A stretch of DNA of 64,000 nt from Gelatoporia subvermispora B. Lineage: Eukaryota; Basidiomycota; Agaricomycetes; Polyporales; Gelatoporiaceae. The notes beneath the pieces were generated by a model, which saw only the letters and a list, made by a program, of their open reading frames with translations, was not told the DNA's origin and did no database searches. Both the position numbers and the translations under genes were made by a program. Below are positions 10,629 through 22,236 of this stretch, piece after piece. Each line of letters begins with the position of its first letter. Within the stretch, counting starts at the first letter, position 1. Location of the stretch: assembly GCA_000320605.2 (NCBI GenBank), contig KB445791.1:1530298-1594297 (forward strand). Direction: 5' to 3'.

Positions 10629-11993
10629 ATGCTGGTTCCATGCTTCGGTTTCGGTCTATGCTGTTTGCGTATGTCGTCTTCCTTCTTATGCTATGCACAT
10701 TGATATTTATACATGCGGTGCAGCTCGCGCAAAGCCCGCGTCCGTCCGAATGGCAGGTGCAAGTCGGTCTATCGCAAGTCTGTCGACTGGTACTCGCTGT
10801 GACGACGTCCGTGTTCGTGTCCCGTGTCCCGTGTCGGTTGAGCGAGTCACATATGCTGTCTCGTACTCGTTTGATCTCGCTGGTCACGGACATATCTACA
10901 CCCCCCCTCCGAGCATGTAGAACAGTGTGTGCGTTGCTGTGTCGTTGGCGGTTCCCTTTTCTCGTCTCCTGCTTGGTGTTCCGTATATCCGAGTCTGGTC
11001 TCATACCTTTTCATTTACCTCGTCTCATAGACGTTTCCAGTGTTGATAGTTCTCACCTATGCACATCCTTGGCTAACTCATATCTATTCTCGAGCCTCAT
11101 ACATATACTGGTTAATCTTGTATATGCATCTCTTGCACACACGATGTCTGAAAGAAGCTATGAATATGTTTGTCGAAATGAACGTGTGGACGTCGTGCTG
11201 ACAGCGATTGGCTGCATGACCGAAGTTGTTCCGGCGAAGATGACTCGGGTCACTGTGTGCAATAAGAAGCCAGCTGTGCATCCTGATCACTTGCACGTAA
11301 CTGCGCACAACCAACGTTGATGCACGCAGTCTGCGCAGTGCTGTGATACTAGTGTCCAGATACAGTCAACATCGCCCCTGACCGGAACCAAGCTGTTCAT
11401 GGTCAACTCTGACTGAAGCAGTTATGTCCGTCCTTGACAGAGATGCTGCTGGCCCCGGCCCCGGCGTCACAAGGCTGCGTAGTCCTCAACTTTCAAGCTC
11501 TCGTTCAGTGAGTTCGTAACACTGCGAGCACGTGCAGACAAGTCGTGGATTTGTGAGGACTCGAGGTCTCGGGGAGCCAGCACACGAAAGGGATAAGCCC
11601 ACCCGTGCTTGTGCAGCGCACGACGCCGTCAGGATCGATATCATGGCTATAGGCGGCCGGTGACGGGCGCCGGTCTGGAGTTGTGCGTGCAGGAGAACGA
11701 AACAGGCGTGCTTGGATTGGGCAGGAACAACGATGAGACTGCTCCATTCACGGATGGTCGAATGGCCGCACTGTGCGTCGGAGCAGCCACACCCGACCGC
11801 GATCGCCACCGCGCATTTCCTTTCATGGCAAGTGCTCTTTGGGTTCGCTGCGTCAGGATGACGTCTGCGTACGTCGGTGTCCCTCCTCCTCCCGTGTCTC
11901 TTGACTTGTCCAACGCCTCCCGACGCGTTATAATGCAACACGAACGCCCCACAAGCGACCTTGAATCCCCTCTCTTCATCACACACGCCCATC
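10629..11993. other. Spacer between C2H2 gene and catalase
   Basis: It holds the 3' UTR of the C2H2 gene and the catalase promoter. One unspliced plus-strand frame of 226 codons (10640-11320) begins 12 bases after the C2H2 stop, but it shows no family resemblance and is treated as non-coding. A CCCCT stress-element-like pentamer lies about 25 bases before the catalase start, but is too short to weigh. Confidence 0.45.
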
Positions 11994-14679
11994 ATGTCAG
12001 GCTCCCTTGCCGGCGCCGTCAAACAGGCTTTCACCTCAGTCACTGGCCAGACCGCCAAGGTCTCCGACCTCAAGAATGATATTGTCGACCCATACGCTAA
12101 CCCGACAAAGGGTCTTAACACTGATCATGGCGTTCTTGTCGCCGATACCGATTCCTGGTACGTCGGTGCCACTGACTGTTCACTGCCCTTGGCGCTGATC
12201 TCATATCCTATTCAGGCTGAAGGCATCTGACGGCACCCACACGGGTCCGTCTCTCCTTGAAGACCAGGTTAGTAATGTCCCTACTCAGATAAGCCCAGTC
12301 AGGCTCACCGTGCGACGGGTGTAGATTGGGCGGGAGAAGATTCATCGCTTTGACCATGAGCGCATCCCAGAGGTGAGTCAAGCACTGCCGTACGTCACGT
12401 CTGCCCGATATTGACGCCCTCACTCATCAGCGTGTTGTCCATGCTCGCGGCGCCGGAGCACATGGGTTCTTCAAGGTTTACGATGACCGCGCATCGAAGT
12501 ATACCTATGCTCCGGTCCTGACGGATCCGTCAAGAGTCACCCCAACCTTTGTACGCTTCAGCACCGTTCAGGGATCCCGCGGCAGCGCTGTACGTATCTG
12601 CCACTGATTTGCGAATCTTGCAACATCTGACTCGTGCTCAGGATACTGTGCGCGACGTCCGTGGGTTCGCTACGAAGTTCTACACGCCAGAAGGCAATTG
12701 GGATATCGTCGGAAACAATATTCCGGTGTTCTTCATCCAAGATGCTATCAAGTTTCCCGATTTTGTACACGCCGTCAAGCCTGAGCCTCACAATGAAGTC
12801 CCTCAGGGGCAGAGTGCTCACAACAATTTCTGGGACTTTGTTGGTCTCCAACCTGAATGTATGGTGCTTAACAACTGTTGTAGTGAGTGAGTGCTTACAT
12901 ATCTTGTAGCTGCACACATGGTCATGTGGGTCATGTCGGACCGCGCCGTTCCACGCTCCTTGAGAATGATGCAAGGATTCGGTGTCAACACGTACTCGCT
13001 CATGAACGCCAAGGGCGAGCGCTTCTTTGTGAAGTTCCATTGGATCCCCGAACTCGGTGTACACAGTTTTGTCTGGGACGAGGCGCTCAAAATCTGTGGT
13101 CAAGACCCAGGTGAGTTACATTGGACGTTAAACCCCATAGAAAGGCGCTGACGCCGGCTTATGTAGACTTCCATCGCAAGGACTTAGAAGAGGCTATCAG
13201 TTCTGGCGCATATCCGAAGTGGAAGTTCGGCATTCAAGTCATTCCAGAAGCTCGTCAAGATGACTTCGACTTCGATCCGCTTGATGCGACCAAGATTTGG
13301 CCCGAGGAGCTCGTGCCGCTCGAGATTATCGGCGAAATGACTCTGAACAAGACTGTTGACGAATACTTCCCCGAAGTCGAACAAGTCGCGTTCTGCACGG
13401 CTCACGTCGTTCCCGGAATTGGCTTTAGTGACGACCCGCTGCTGCAAGGCCGTAACTTCTCGTACTTCGACACGCAGATCACCCGATTAGGGCCGAACTG
13501 GCAAGAGCTTCCTATCAACCGACCTGTATGCCCGGTGATGAACTTTCAGCGCGATGGTGCTATGAGGCACAAGATCACCAAGGGCGAGGTCAACTACTGG
13601 CCCAATCGTAAGGGTATCGGCGCGCCCGTACCTACTACTGAAGGCGGATACGCCGAGTAAGTCCTCTGGTTGCTTTAGGCATAGCTTACTCTGACAATGG
13701 TGCAGCTTCGCGTCGAAGGTACAGGGCATTAAGCAGCGTGTGCGCGGCAGCAAGTTCCAAGAGCACTACAACCAGGCCCAACTCTTCTTCAACTCGCTCA
13801 CACCATACGAGCAACAACATCTTATTGATGCCATCTCGTTCGAGCTGAGTCACTGTGACGACCCGGTTGTCTACAAGACGTACACTCAGATCCTCAACAA
13901 CATTGACTTCAACCTTGCTAAGCAAGTCGCTATCAATGTCGACGGGGTGGTTCCCGACAGGCCGGGACGTGAGAACCACGGGAAGTCAACGCCAACTCTC
14001 TCGCAGTTGTACTATGCCCCGAAAGAACCCACGATCAAATCGCGTCGTATCGCTATTCTCCTCGCCGACGGATTCAATCTCGCTGAAGTACAGGCACTTC
14101 GCGCGGCGTTCAAGGTTGGCCAGGCAACCACCTGGATCATCGGCCCCCGTCGTGGGAAGGTGTACCCGTCGGGCCAGACAGTGGGCTCGGGAGAAGGGCT
14201 GCAGGCTGACCATCACTACGAGGGTCAGCGCAGCACGTTGTTCGATGCATTCATTATCCCGAGCGGCGTAGAGCATGCGCGGAAGCTGTCCGAAAACGGA
14301 CGTACCATTCACTGGATCCGTGAGGCGTTTGGCCACTGCAAGGCTATCGGGGCTATCGGCGAGGGTGAGCAGCTTTCCCTGAACGACCAAACAGACATCG
14401 GCTGATTGCGGTCGCGACTATTTTAAAGGTGTGACGTTCCTTAAGGAGGCCGTGCAACTCCCGGGCGTGCAGCTTCAAGCAAACCTGGCTAGCGACACGG
14501 TCACTAACTCGTACGGCGTCGTCACGACTGGCGTGTACGATACTGGATCCGCCGCCGCCGATACGCTCAAGATTGCTCAGGGTCAGAAGGGATTCGTATC
14601 CAACTTTGCGTACGCAGTTAGTCAGCACCGCTGTTATGAGCGCGAGCTCGATGGGTTGGCCGCCAAGGTTGCCTATTGA
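11994..14679 (+). CDS. Large-subunit catalase with DJ-1/GATase-like C-terminal domain
   Basis: Breaks down hydrogen peroxide to water and oxygen. Nine exons (11994-12157, 12216-12267, 12325-12372, 12431-12589, 12642-12858, 12910-13110, 13167-13656, 13706-14364, 14429-14679) give 746 codons, the usual length of clade-2 large-subunit catalases. The distal heme site is [13 protein letters not shown] (catalytic His) with [19 protein letters not shown]. The [20 protein letters not shown] and HNNFWDF motifs follow. The proximal heme region includes [23 protein letters not shown], with the Tyr ligand in SYFDTQ. From about residue 560, [20 protein letters not shown] starts the class-I glutamine-amidotransferase/DJ-1-like domain typical of these large catalases. 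No signal peptide is evident, so a cytosolic or non-classical location is likely. Confidence 0.96.
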
Positions 14680-14910
14680 ATCGGAGGAGAACGTTAAACG
14701 AAACGGGTGGTCTTGGCAGTCATCCGACGATTCGGCGACAGGATATCGTGGACGGTACCTCAGAAACATGTTGTAAGATTGAAAGATTGTCAAAGGTTGT
14801 ATTCGTAGTTGTACATGTATCAATACCTCTCGGTCACGGAAAAGTTTCTCAATCTGTTATTCCAATGGCGTGCAGCACGGCGTGATGGAGCAAAACGTTC
14901 AAAAATTACT

Positions 14911-14994
14911 AGCCCACCGCGAGGGTCGAACTCGCAGCCTTCAGATCGCCTAGTCATAAGAGTCTGACGCTCTATCCGATTGAGCTAGGCGGGC
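14911..14994 (-). tRNA. tRNA-Lys (CTT), with 10-base intron
   Basis: Same 84 bases as the tRNA at 5506-5589, including the intron TGACTAGGCG after position 37. It lies 231 bases downstream of the catalase stop codon, on the opposite strand. Confidence 0.93.
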
Positions 14995-15584
14995 GACATT
15001 TGCTTTTTCTTAGTGTGCTATATGCCCGCTGTTCGGATATTGGTCGGGTCTCTTATCGACAAAGAAATCCATTCCACTCTGACATGAGGCCCGTTGAGTT
15101 GTGAAAGGGGATGGGGAGGAGCTAAAGGACCCACGATCAAACCCCGGCTGTGTATTGACTATAGGGCGGGTGTGAACGAAAGTATTGAGACCGTTCTTCG
15201 TTCAAAGTACGCACAATTCCAGTATAGTACGGCCTGGGCTTATCGTGATCGTCCTCCTACCCCTCCGATAGATCACTAGTAAAGGTCTGCCTACGGGAGA
15301 CTAGGCCTGGGCGTGGTATGGGAGCCGCGCATCCGAACCAGGTGGCGGCCGGCACGCCCAGCACCCGTATGGGGCGGGGTTGGTAGTGTACGAAAGCGCT
15401 GTTGAACTTGTGAGTGGTGTGGTCGTCGACAACATATATCGGCCTCCACGTTTAGGGCGACAGGATACGATGTCATAGCACATCTGCTTCATGACAAATG
15501 CTGCACCAAGAATAAATTGGATTACCGACGTGTATATGGATATTATATCATAAGAGAAACCTTGACAGTACAGACTGTTCGCGC
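14995..15584. other. Spacer between tRNA-Lys and the duplicated region
   Basis: No supported coding frame, RNA gene or repeat was seen here. Confidence 0.4.
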
Positions 15585-18310
15585 CACAGAATCATACACT
15601 TATTTAGCTGTGCTCCGAGAAATAATGTTAAGGGAGTCTCGTTCCAGAGAAAGCGTCCTCGCGATCCTTCTTCCCTGGTGTATCCAAAGCTGGAAATGCC
15701 GCAAACTCTGAGCCTTCCCGACAACCGTAATTCCTGGCGACGGAACACCTGCTCGACACGACTCCGAATGCTTCCGTCGTGCAGAAACCCCACGGCATTT
15801 CGCGGATCTTGGTCCTGGCGTTCAGCCTGGGACAACTGAGGCCATCATCTACAACTCAGATGCGCGTAATACTCACGTTGCTAGGACGGAGTTCACATAA
15901 CCTGTGACCAGCATACTCGGTCAGATTCTGTAGCTCAAATCACCAGATTATGGGTGGAGCTTACATTTGCTGAGAGAAAAATACGGTATTGTGTCCCACT
16001 GTGTGCCAAGTAGAGATACTTCCTAAATTTATATTCAATGCTGCACCAGGTCACTTGTGTTATAGTTCTTACAAGAGTAACGGTACAAATTGCGAAAAGC
16101 CTGCTGATCATGAGTTCGAATTGACACTATTTGAGCGTGACTACATACGTCGTCAACAGACCCGTGTTGATTGCGTATATAATCAACACGTGGAGTACTT
16201 TATCTGTGCTAAAACGACTTTCAGTCGTCCTGATGGCGATAACAAACTCTTGAGACATACCTTTTCACACCTGTTCTATTTCTATAGAAGAAATGACACA
16301 GAGAAATGGAAATAAGGAGGTCTGCAGTTGCACCGCAAGCTATTGAAGCAGCCGACAAGCGCTTCGAAAATGTCATCACGTTAGACCCTTTTTTGTTCGG
16401 AATATCGAAACTCACCGTGATCGATACAAGGGTCTCGAGGTGGGTTCTGCAGGTTGAAGAAGTGAGCTATACCAGAGTTTGTTGATCTCGGGATGAATAC
16501 GGATGGTACCCTTTAATCATGTAAGCTGCCGCAGGTTCATAATTCGTCAGATAGTCGAGAGTCATAAGGCCACGATGATGCTACGCACAGAGGGCTAGAC
16601 CTTCGAGAAAACATGCATGAACGTCGTTACGAGGTAATGTACGGAGACCTACCCCATTGCGCAATCGAGAGCATGATCTGAGATGCAGAGAGAAATGAAC
16701 GCTTTCTTTGGTGCGGGTTGACACTTCCGCACTCACCACAAAGATAACGACCGGTGTATGCTTACGGTTCACTAGTGTGGCTGAGTAGGTTTGCAGTAAC
16801 AATGCGCAAAATATACTCACAGACCCATAAACGCTTAGCGAAAAAGCTGTGGAATTCCGGTAAGGTAGGCCTGGGTATGCAGTATAGATACTTACCACTG
16901 CACGAGTGATGTGATTGTAGTCTGGAAATATGCCGCGTGAGACAACGATCTAAGTCAATGAGGTCAAACAGCCGACGGTTGTTATAAGCTCGATCTATTC
17001 CATAGATATTGTGAACTTGACGCATGACCTGGTTGATAGTGCACCTACCTGGAGGCTCCTGAAAATGATTTGAGTGCTCGTAAAAGGCAGAAATCACAGA
17101 GCTCACGCCACAATTCCCGGGATTGGGTGGCCGTAGTTCGCTATAAGATACCACCAATTTGTGTATACTAGTGTGACTAGTTGTGCCGCGTCAAGGATTC
17201 TTGACATTGAGGGTTTAGACACCATATCTAGTTGATAGCGCAAATGCAATTCTGTCGTACCCCAGTACAGCAACCTGTCGGCATGTACAGTCAATTTGAG
17301 CGCTAAATTTGGCCGCGGAAAACCAACGCACAAATATCCTCAATCCCAATGGATCATCCCAATATTGGTCGTAGTACTGATAAGTCTGCAGGAACGTAAT
17401 CCCAAAGAAGCTTGGAGCGGAGTATTCAACGTCATGAATATGTTCACCGGGCTGAATACAGCAGAGCTAATGTACGCACATCGAACTCAAAACCGTTCCT
17501 AGCATGACTGGGCCCAGTAAGGGCGTCATCATCTCCGCCAGGTCGCTAGGATGCGACATCGTTTCAGTTGTGAGGAGGGCGGATCTCCTGCAAGTATCAG
17601 TCGGGGCCGGCTTTAGAGGGACGAGCCTGAGAACATCCCTGAGAGCATCTCATGACCAGGGTACCGCCCACGCGGAAGGTTGCATTGGTGCTAAACTTTC
17701 TTCGGCGCTCCTAACCCACGTTGCAATCTCAGCTTGGGGTCATCGAAGTTAGCATCCATCTGCGTTTGATGGGTAGCTGTCATGTCTCAGAGCTCTGCGT
17801 TTTCTACTTGTCGGGCTTGCTGGGAGCACTCTAGGAGTCGGGGACGGATGCATGTGTAAGCCTCTCAGGTTCGCCAATGCCCATGAGCCTGAGTCAAATG
17901 TTCTTGGAACAGAGCCCACGCATTATTCTTGCTCGACTTTAAGATCGTCGCAGAGAACCTCAATTCATCAAGGGTCCGAAGTGATAGTGGAATTTGAATC
18001 TCCGTCACGACGTATACATACGATCACCGCACGGGTTCTAAGATCATGTATCACGGACGATCTACAGTCACGAGCCACCTCTGTGTAGTCTGCTGGTATC
18101 GGTAACATCTTTTCGAAGATGTACCTCTGGCCATCTCTGTGTATATGTGCATCACTCGATTAGATTTGTGAGTAGTGTCACACTGCCCAAAATTTCTCGA
18201 CTCTCGTCCGTAATTTCGACTGAACAAGATCATCATGTGGGACGCCTCACATTGCCAGCCAATCGAAGTTAAGTGATTAACCGTACATGTTAGTGTTCGA
18301 GACTCGAGGA
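15585..18310. repeat. Tandem segmental duplication, unit 1
   Basis: Aligned by eye, this block matches 19030-21750 nearly end to end in the same orientation, with an offset of about 3.44 kb. The similarity covers the downstream flank, the whole DUF6534 gene with its introns, and about 700 bases upstream of its start. Examples are the shared stretches near 16070/19525 (gagtaacggtacaaattgcg) and 17108/20580 (cacaattcccgggattgggt). Both ends are approximate. The divergence is substantial, so the event is not recent. Confidence 0.85.
15628..17559 (-). CDS. DUF6534-family seven-helix membrane protein, copy 1
   Basis: The function of this basidiomycete-expanded family is unknown. The intron-rich gene (about 12 introns) joins to a product that follows the family throughout. 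The landmarks in order are: LLGPVMLGTVLSSIFFGITF / LQTYQYYDQYWDDPLGL; ILDAAQLVTLVYTNWWYLIA; SLQTTITSLVQCFFAKRLWV; IMLSIAQWGAY; THLETLVSITRLSAASIACG; LLISISLCHFFYRNRTGVK; DKVLHVLIIYAINTGLLTT; and FSLSKCYVNSVLATLNARTK before a hydrophilic tail. Seven hydrophobic segments are expected, probably in the plasma membrane. The start at 17559 fits the family N terminus (MSHPSDLAEMM). One acceptor used by copy 2 is missing here (see findings). A frame-keeping alternative donor exists, so I call the gene probably intact but unproven. Confidence 0.72.
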
Positions 18311-19078
18311 ACATGCAAATTGCTCCCTAGATTTTCGACCGTAAGAAACCAGCAAAATACCGGCCTTACAACCCCTGACAGAGGATGTAGAAATGTTTGT
18401 AAAAAATACCTTTAAGGTGAACAGCTGTTTAGAGGCGCCGGGCGGCATCTGAATGTGGCGCTCTGATGCTACAGTGGTGGCCACTGGCCGCGAACGTTAG
18501 ATCGATCTTTGATCTCGGACATATTTCGTTGCCCTTTGCTTCATCTCAGCCTGCTATATTTTGCGAGCGTTCCTGATGTCGTCAAGCATGCGCTGGCGGA
18601 GCGTCGGCGGGCGATGGACGTTTTCTCTTGGCGTTTGCCACGGTCACTGCAGCCTTTTTCGGGCAATTCATCCCTTCTCTTCAAGCATGCCACCACCCGC
18701 AGTGCGGACGTAGATATCCAAATTGCACATTGCGCTCCTATGGGAGTTCCCACCAATTTCCGGAGTTCCTTACTGATTCTGCTTAGGAGAGGAGGAGCAA
18801 CTTCAAGACTCGCAATTGGGCCTCCTGTGGTATCCTCGAAATGAGTATTAGTTCAGGTTGCCCAACCGGAGCAGGGACCGGAGCCCGACTCAACTTCCGG
18901 GCGGCATACGGCGTACGGCGTGACTGCATAGCTAAGATGTGGCGCTTGCCGCAGGACCTTAGTGAAGTCGATGATGATTGTATGGCTTTAACATTATAGT
19001 ATCATCCTTTATATAATAGACTATGCTTGCCTCACAGAATTATACAGTTGTCCAGCTATCCTCTGAGAAATAATGTTA
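17560..19078. other. Upstream flank of copy 1 and spacer between the copies
   Basis: About 17560-18310 is the upstream flank duplicated in unit 2 and presumably holds the promoter. From 18310 to 19030 no similarity to the other unit was seen. An open plus-strand frame at 18509-18844 has no recognisable homology. Confidence 0.4.
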
Positions 19079-21750
19079 CTAGACTCTCCTTCCACAGGAA
19101 CTGTCCTCGCAATGCTTCTTTCCTGTTATATTCAAGACTTGAAAGGCGGTCATATCTGAGCCTTCTCGACATTCACGATTCCTGATGCCAGAAGAGCTGC
19201 TTGACAGAACTCCAACAGCTTCGGTGGTTGAAAGGCCCCAAGGCATCTCGCGGATCTTGGTCCTGGCGTTCAGGCTGGACAATTGAGATTATCGCCGTTC
19301 CTAGACGAGATGCGCGGTATACTCACGTTGCTAGGACGGAGTTCACATAACCTGAAAATAGGACACTCGGTCGGATTCTGTGGCTCAAATAAGTGGATGA
19401 CGGATGGAACTTACATTTACTAAGAGAAAAATATGGTACTGTGTCCCATTGTGTTCCAAGTAAAGATACTTCCTAGATTTGTCATCAGTGCTGCGCCAAG
19501 TTGCTGGTGCCAAAACTCTTACGAGAGTAACGGTACAAATTGCGACAATTCTGCTGGTCATGAGTTACAGGCGACGCTACTCGTGGCGCAACCACGTACG
19601 TCGTCAATAGACCCGTGTTGATCGCATATATAATCAATACATTGAGTACTTTGTCCGTGCTGAAGAAACCTTTAGTCGCCTTGGTAGCGTTGACATGAGT
19701 CTGGGACCCACTTTTGCACGCCAGTTCGATTTGTATGATAGAAATGACAGAGCGAAATGGATATTAGGTCTGCAGTTGCGCCACAAGCTATGGAAGCAGC
19801 CGACAAGCGCTTTCAAAACTGTGATCACGCTTGAGCTTCACTTGTCACAGTCATCGGAACTCACTGTGACTGACACAAGGGTCTCGAGACGGGTTCTGCA
19901 GGTCGCAGAAGAAGTGAGCAAAAACAGAACTTGTTTATTCTTGGATTGGGAGATGATGCTACCCTTCAAGAATGTAAGCTGCCAAAGGTCCATACGTCCG
20001 TCAGATAGTCAACAGCCACAAGGCCACAATGACGCTACGCACAAAGTCCCAGAGCTTCGAGAACGCGCACAGACATCGTTAAGAAGGCAATATAATGGCA
20101 GAATAAAATGTTAACCTACCCCATTGTGCAATCGAGAGTATGATCTGAGGTGCAGAAGAAAATCGAAACTCTGATGCACATTGATAGTCACGCACTCACC
20201 ACCAAAATAACGATCGTCGTATTCTTGCGGTTCACTAATGTATGTCGCTAAGCAGAATTGGGATCACGGTGCACAGCACATACTCACAAGCCCATACACG
20301 CCTAGCGAAAAAGCTACAGAATCTCGGCAAGACAGGCCTGGATATGCAGTACAATCACTCACCACTGCACAAGCGATGTGATTGTAGTCTAGATGTATGC
20401 CACATTAGAGAACGATCTGATTCGATGAGGTGAAGTAACCGACGGTTGTCATAATCTCAATCTACTCCAGAAACATCGTGAATTTGACGTATTGACCAAT
20501 TCTATGATACACCTACTTGAAGGCTCCTGAAAGTGATTTGAGTGCGCGGAACAGGGAGGAACTAGGTCACTTACGCCACAATTCCCGGGATTGGGTGGCC
20601 GTAATTCTCTATGAGGTACCACCAGTTTGTGTATACTAGTGTGACTAGTTGTCCCGCGTCAAGGATTCTTGACATCGAAGAGATCAGATACTGTACTTAG
20701 TTGACACTACAGATGCAATTCCTTCGTACCCCAGTACAGCAACCTGTCGGTGTATGCGATCAACCTGAGCGCTGAATCTGGCTACAGAAACCAACGCACG
20801 AATAATTTCAGTCCCAATGGATCATCCCAATATTGATCATAGTACTGATAAGTCTGTAGAACTGTGATCCCAAAGAAGCTTGAAACACAGTTTCCAATGT
20901 CATGAAGATCTTCAAGGGGCTGAACATAGTAGATCTGAGGTACGTACATCGAACTAAAAACCGTCCCCAGCATAACCGGGCCTAGTAAAGGCGTCATCAT
21001 CTCGGCCAGGTCACTGGGACGCGACATCGCTTCAGTCGTGAGGAGGGCAGCCCAGGTCAGAGCATCACTCGAGGCCGGCTTTAGAGGGACGAGCAGAACA
21101 TCCCATGACCTGGGTACCGCCCACGCGGAACTATCACGTCTACTAAATTTTTATCCCGCCCACATAAGGTTGCGCGCGTTGCAATCTCGGCTTGAGGTCA
21201 TCGATGTCAGCGTCTATCTGGAGACTGGGTTTGATGGAGGGATATGCCCTCCCAGAGCTTTCCTTGTTCAGCTTGTTGCGCTCACTGGGAGCTCTCCAAA
21301 CCGCGATGATGGTCGCACGCGCAAGTCTCTCGGCTTGCCGATCCCTAAGATTTAAGTGAGGTAGTCTTGAAGTAGGGCTGACGCATTATTCTTGCGTACC
21401 TTTATGACTGGAGCAGAGATCCCGAGTGCATCAAGGGCCCAAGAAATAGTCGATTTTCAATCTCCGTCACGACATATACGATCACCGCATGGCTCCAACA
21501 TCCTGCACGCTCCGGAGTCGCGAGTCAACCTCGTGCCGACACAGCCTGCTGGCGAGCTCTTTGTGAAGATGTATCTGGTCAACTCTCAGACATATGCATA
21601 TGTATGTCCATCGCTCGGTCACGCCGCGAACAGTGTCTCGTCCGCAGTTTCGACTTAACCAGATCAAGTGGACACCTGAGATATTCAACTAATCGAAGTT
21701 AACACAGATTAGCACTTACGACACGTTCAGCATTGGTCTCGACAGAAATG
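19030..21750. repeat. Tandem segmental duplication, unit 2
   Basis: Direct-orientation partner of 15585-18310. It includes the second DUF6534 gene and about 720 bases of its upstream flank. Shared upstream words include a run around ctttagagggacgag and a later accgcccacgcggaa in both units. Boundaries are estimated by eye. Confidence 0.85.
19079..21027 (-). CDS. DUF6534-family seven-helix membrane protein, copy 2
   Basis: Paralogue of the gene at 15628-17559 with the same intron positions. It starts MSRPSDLAEMMTPLLGPVML and continues FFGITVLQTYQYYDQYWDDP. The next junction is clean here: donor gtgcgt after Leu-Phe and acceptor tacag give LF-YLISSMSRILDAGQLVTL. Later landmarks are GAYILEG, TRLETLVSVT, RLSAASIACGATADLISI (one codon shorter than copy 1), NTGLLTT, SLSKCYVNSVLA and NARTKIREMPWG. 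The tail ends at a TAG at 19079. The first intron is a multiple of three, so an unspliced read-through stays open. No disabling change was found. The biochemical role is unknown. Confidence 0.76.
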
Positions 21751-22236
21751 CATCAGGAAAATATCCACATTTCTTTCCTGCCTTTTCGGTACTTGGGCGC
21801 GACTTGGACGCCTCTATGTATGCCGCCCGGCAAGGTCGTGAAGACGTCGGCAAGCCCCGAAAGGCAGGCGAAAGGCGTCGAAGACAACGCGATATTTTCC
21901 CTGATGATTTACACCCGCGGACAAGTTCATGGAGATCTGCTGTGCTTCAGATTTTGCGTTTAGTGTTCATACAGTCCTTCAATTAAAAACATCTGGCATT
22001 CGTTCTAGGAAGTAAATATCCAGCAATCCATGCTCTGACCCATACTGGGATATCGGTCATGTGAGGAGAAGCTCAAAGCTGACTATGAACTACGCTCAAT
22101 GTGTGTACTACGTTATCGTGCAGTCGCGTGCATACATCGTGTTCGACCACCTGTATGTGAGTGGCCTGCGCCTGTCGCATTGTGGCGTCCCCTCTCACTT
22201 TCCCCACCTGCCTTCAGACTTCGGATTCTGCATTTA
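21028..22236. other. Upstream flank of copy 2 and BTB promoter region
   Basis: The first 720 bases are the duplicated flank. The remaining 480 bases lead into the BTB gene, and no other gene was recognised. Confidence 0.4.

Noticed and set aside
15628..21027. First impression that both DUF6534 copies are pseudogenes because no frame stays open
   Set aside because: Once short introns are placed, nearly all family blocks appear in order and in frame in both copies. The stops lie in introns.
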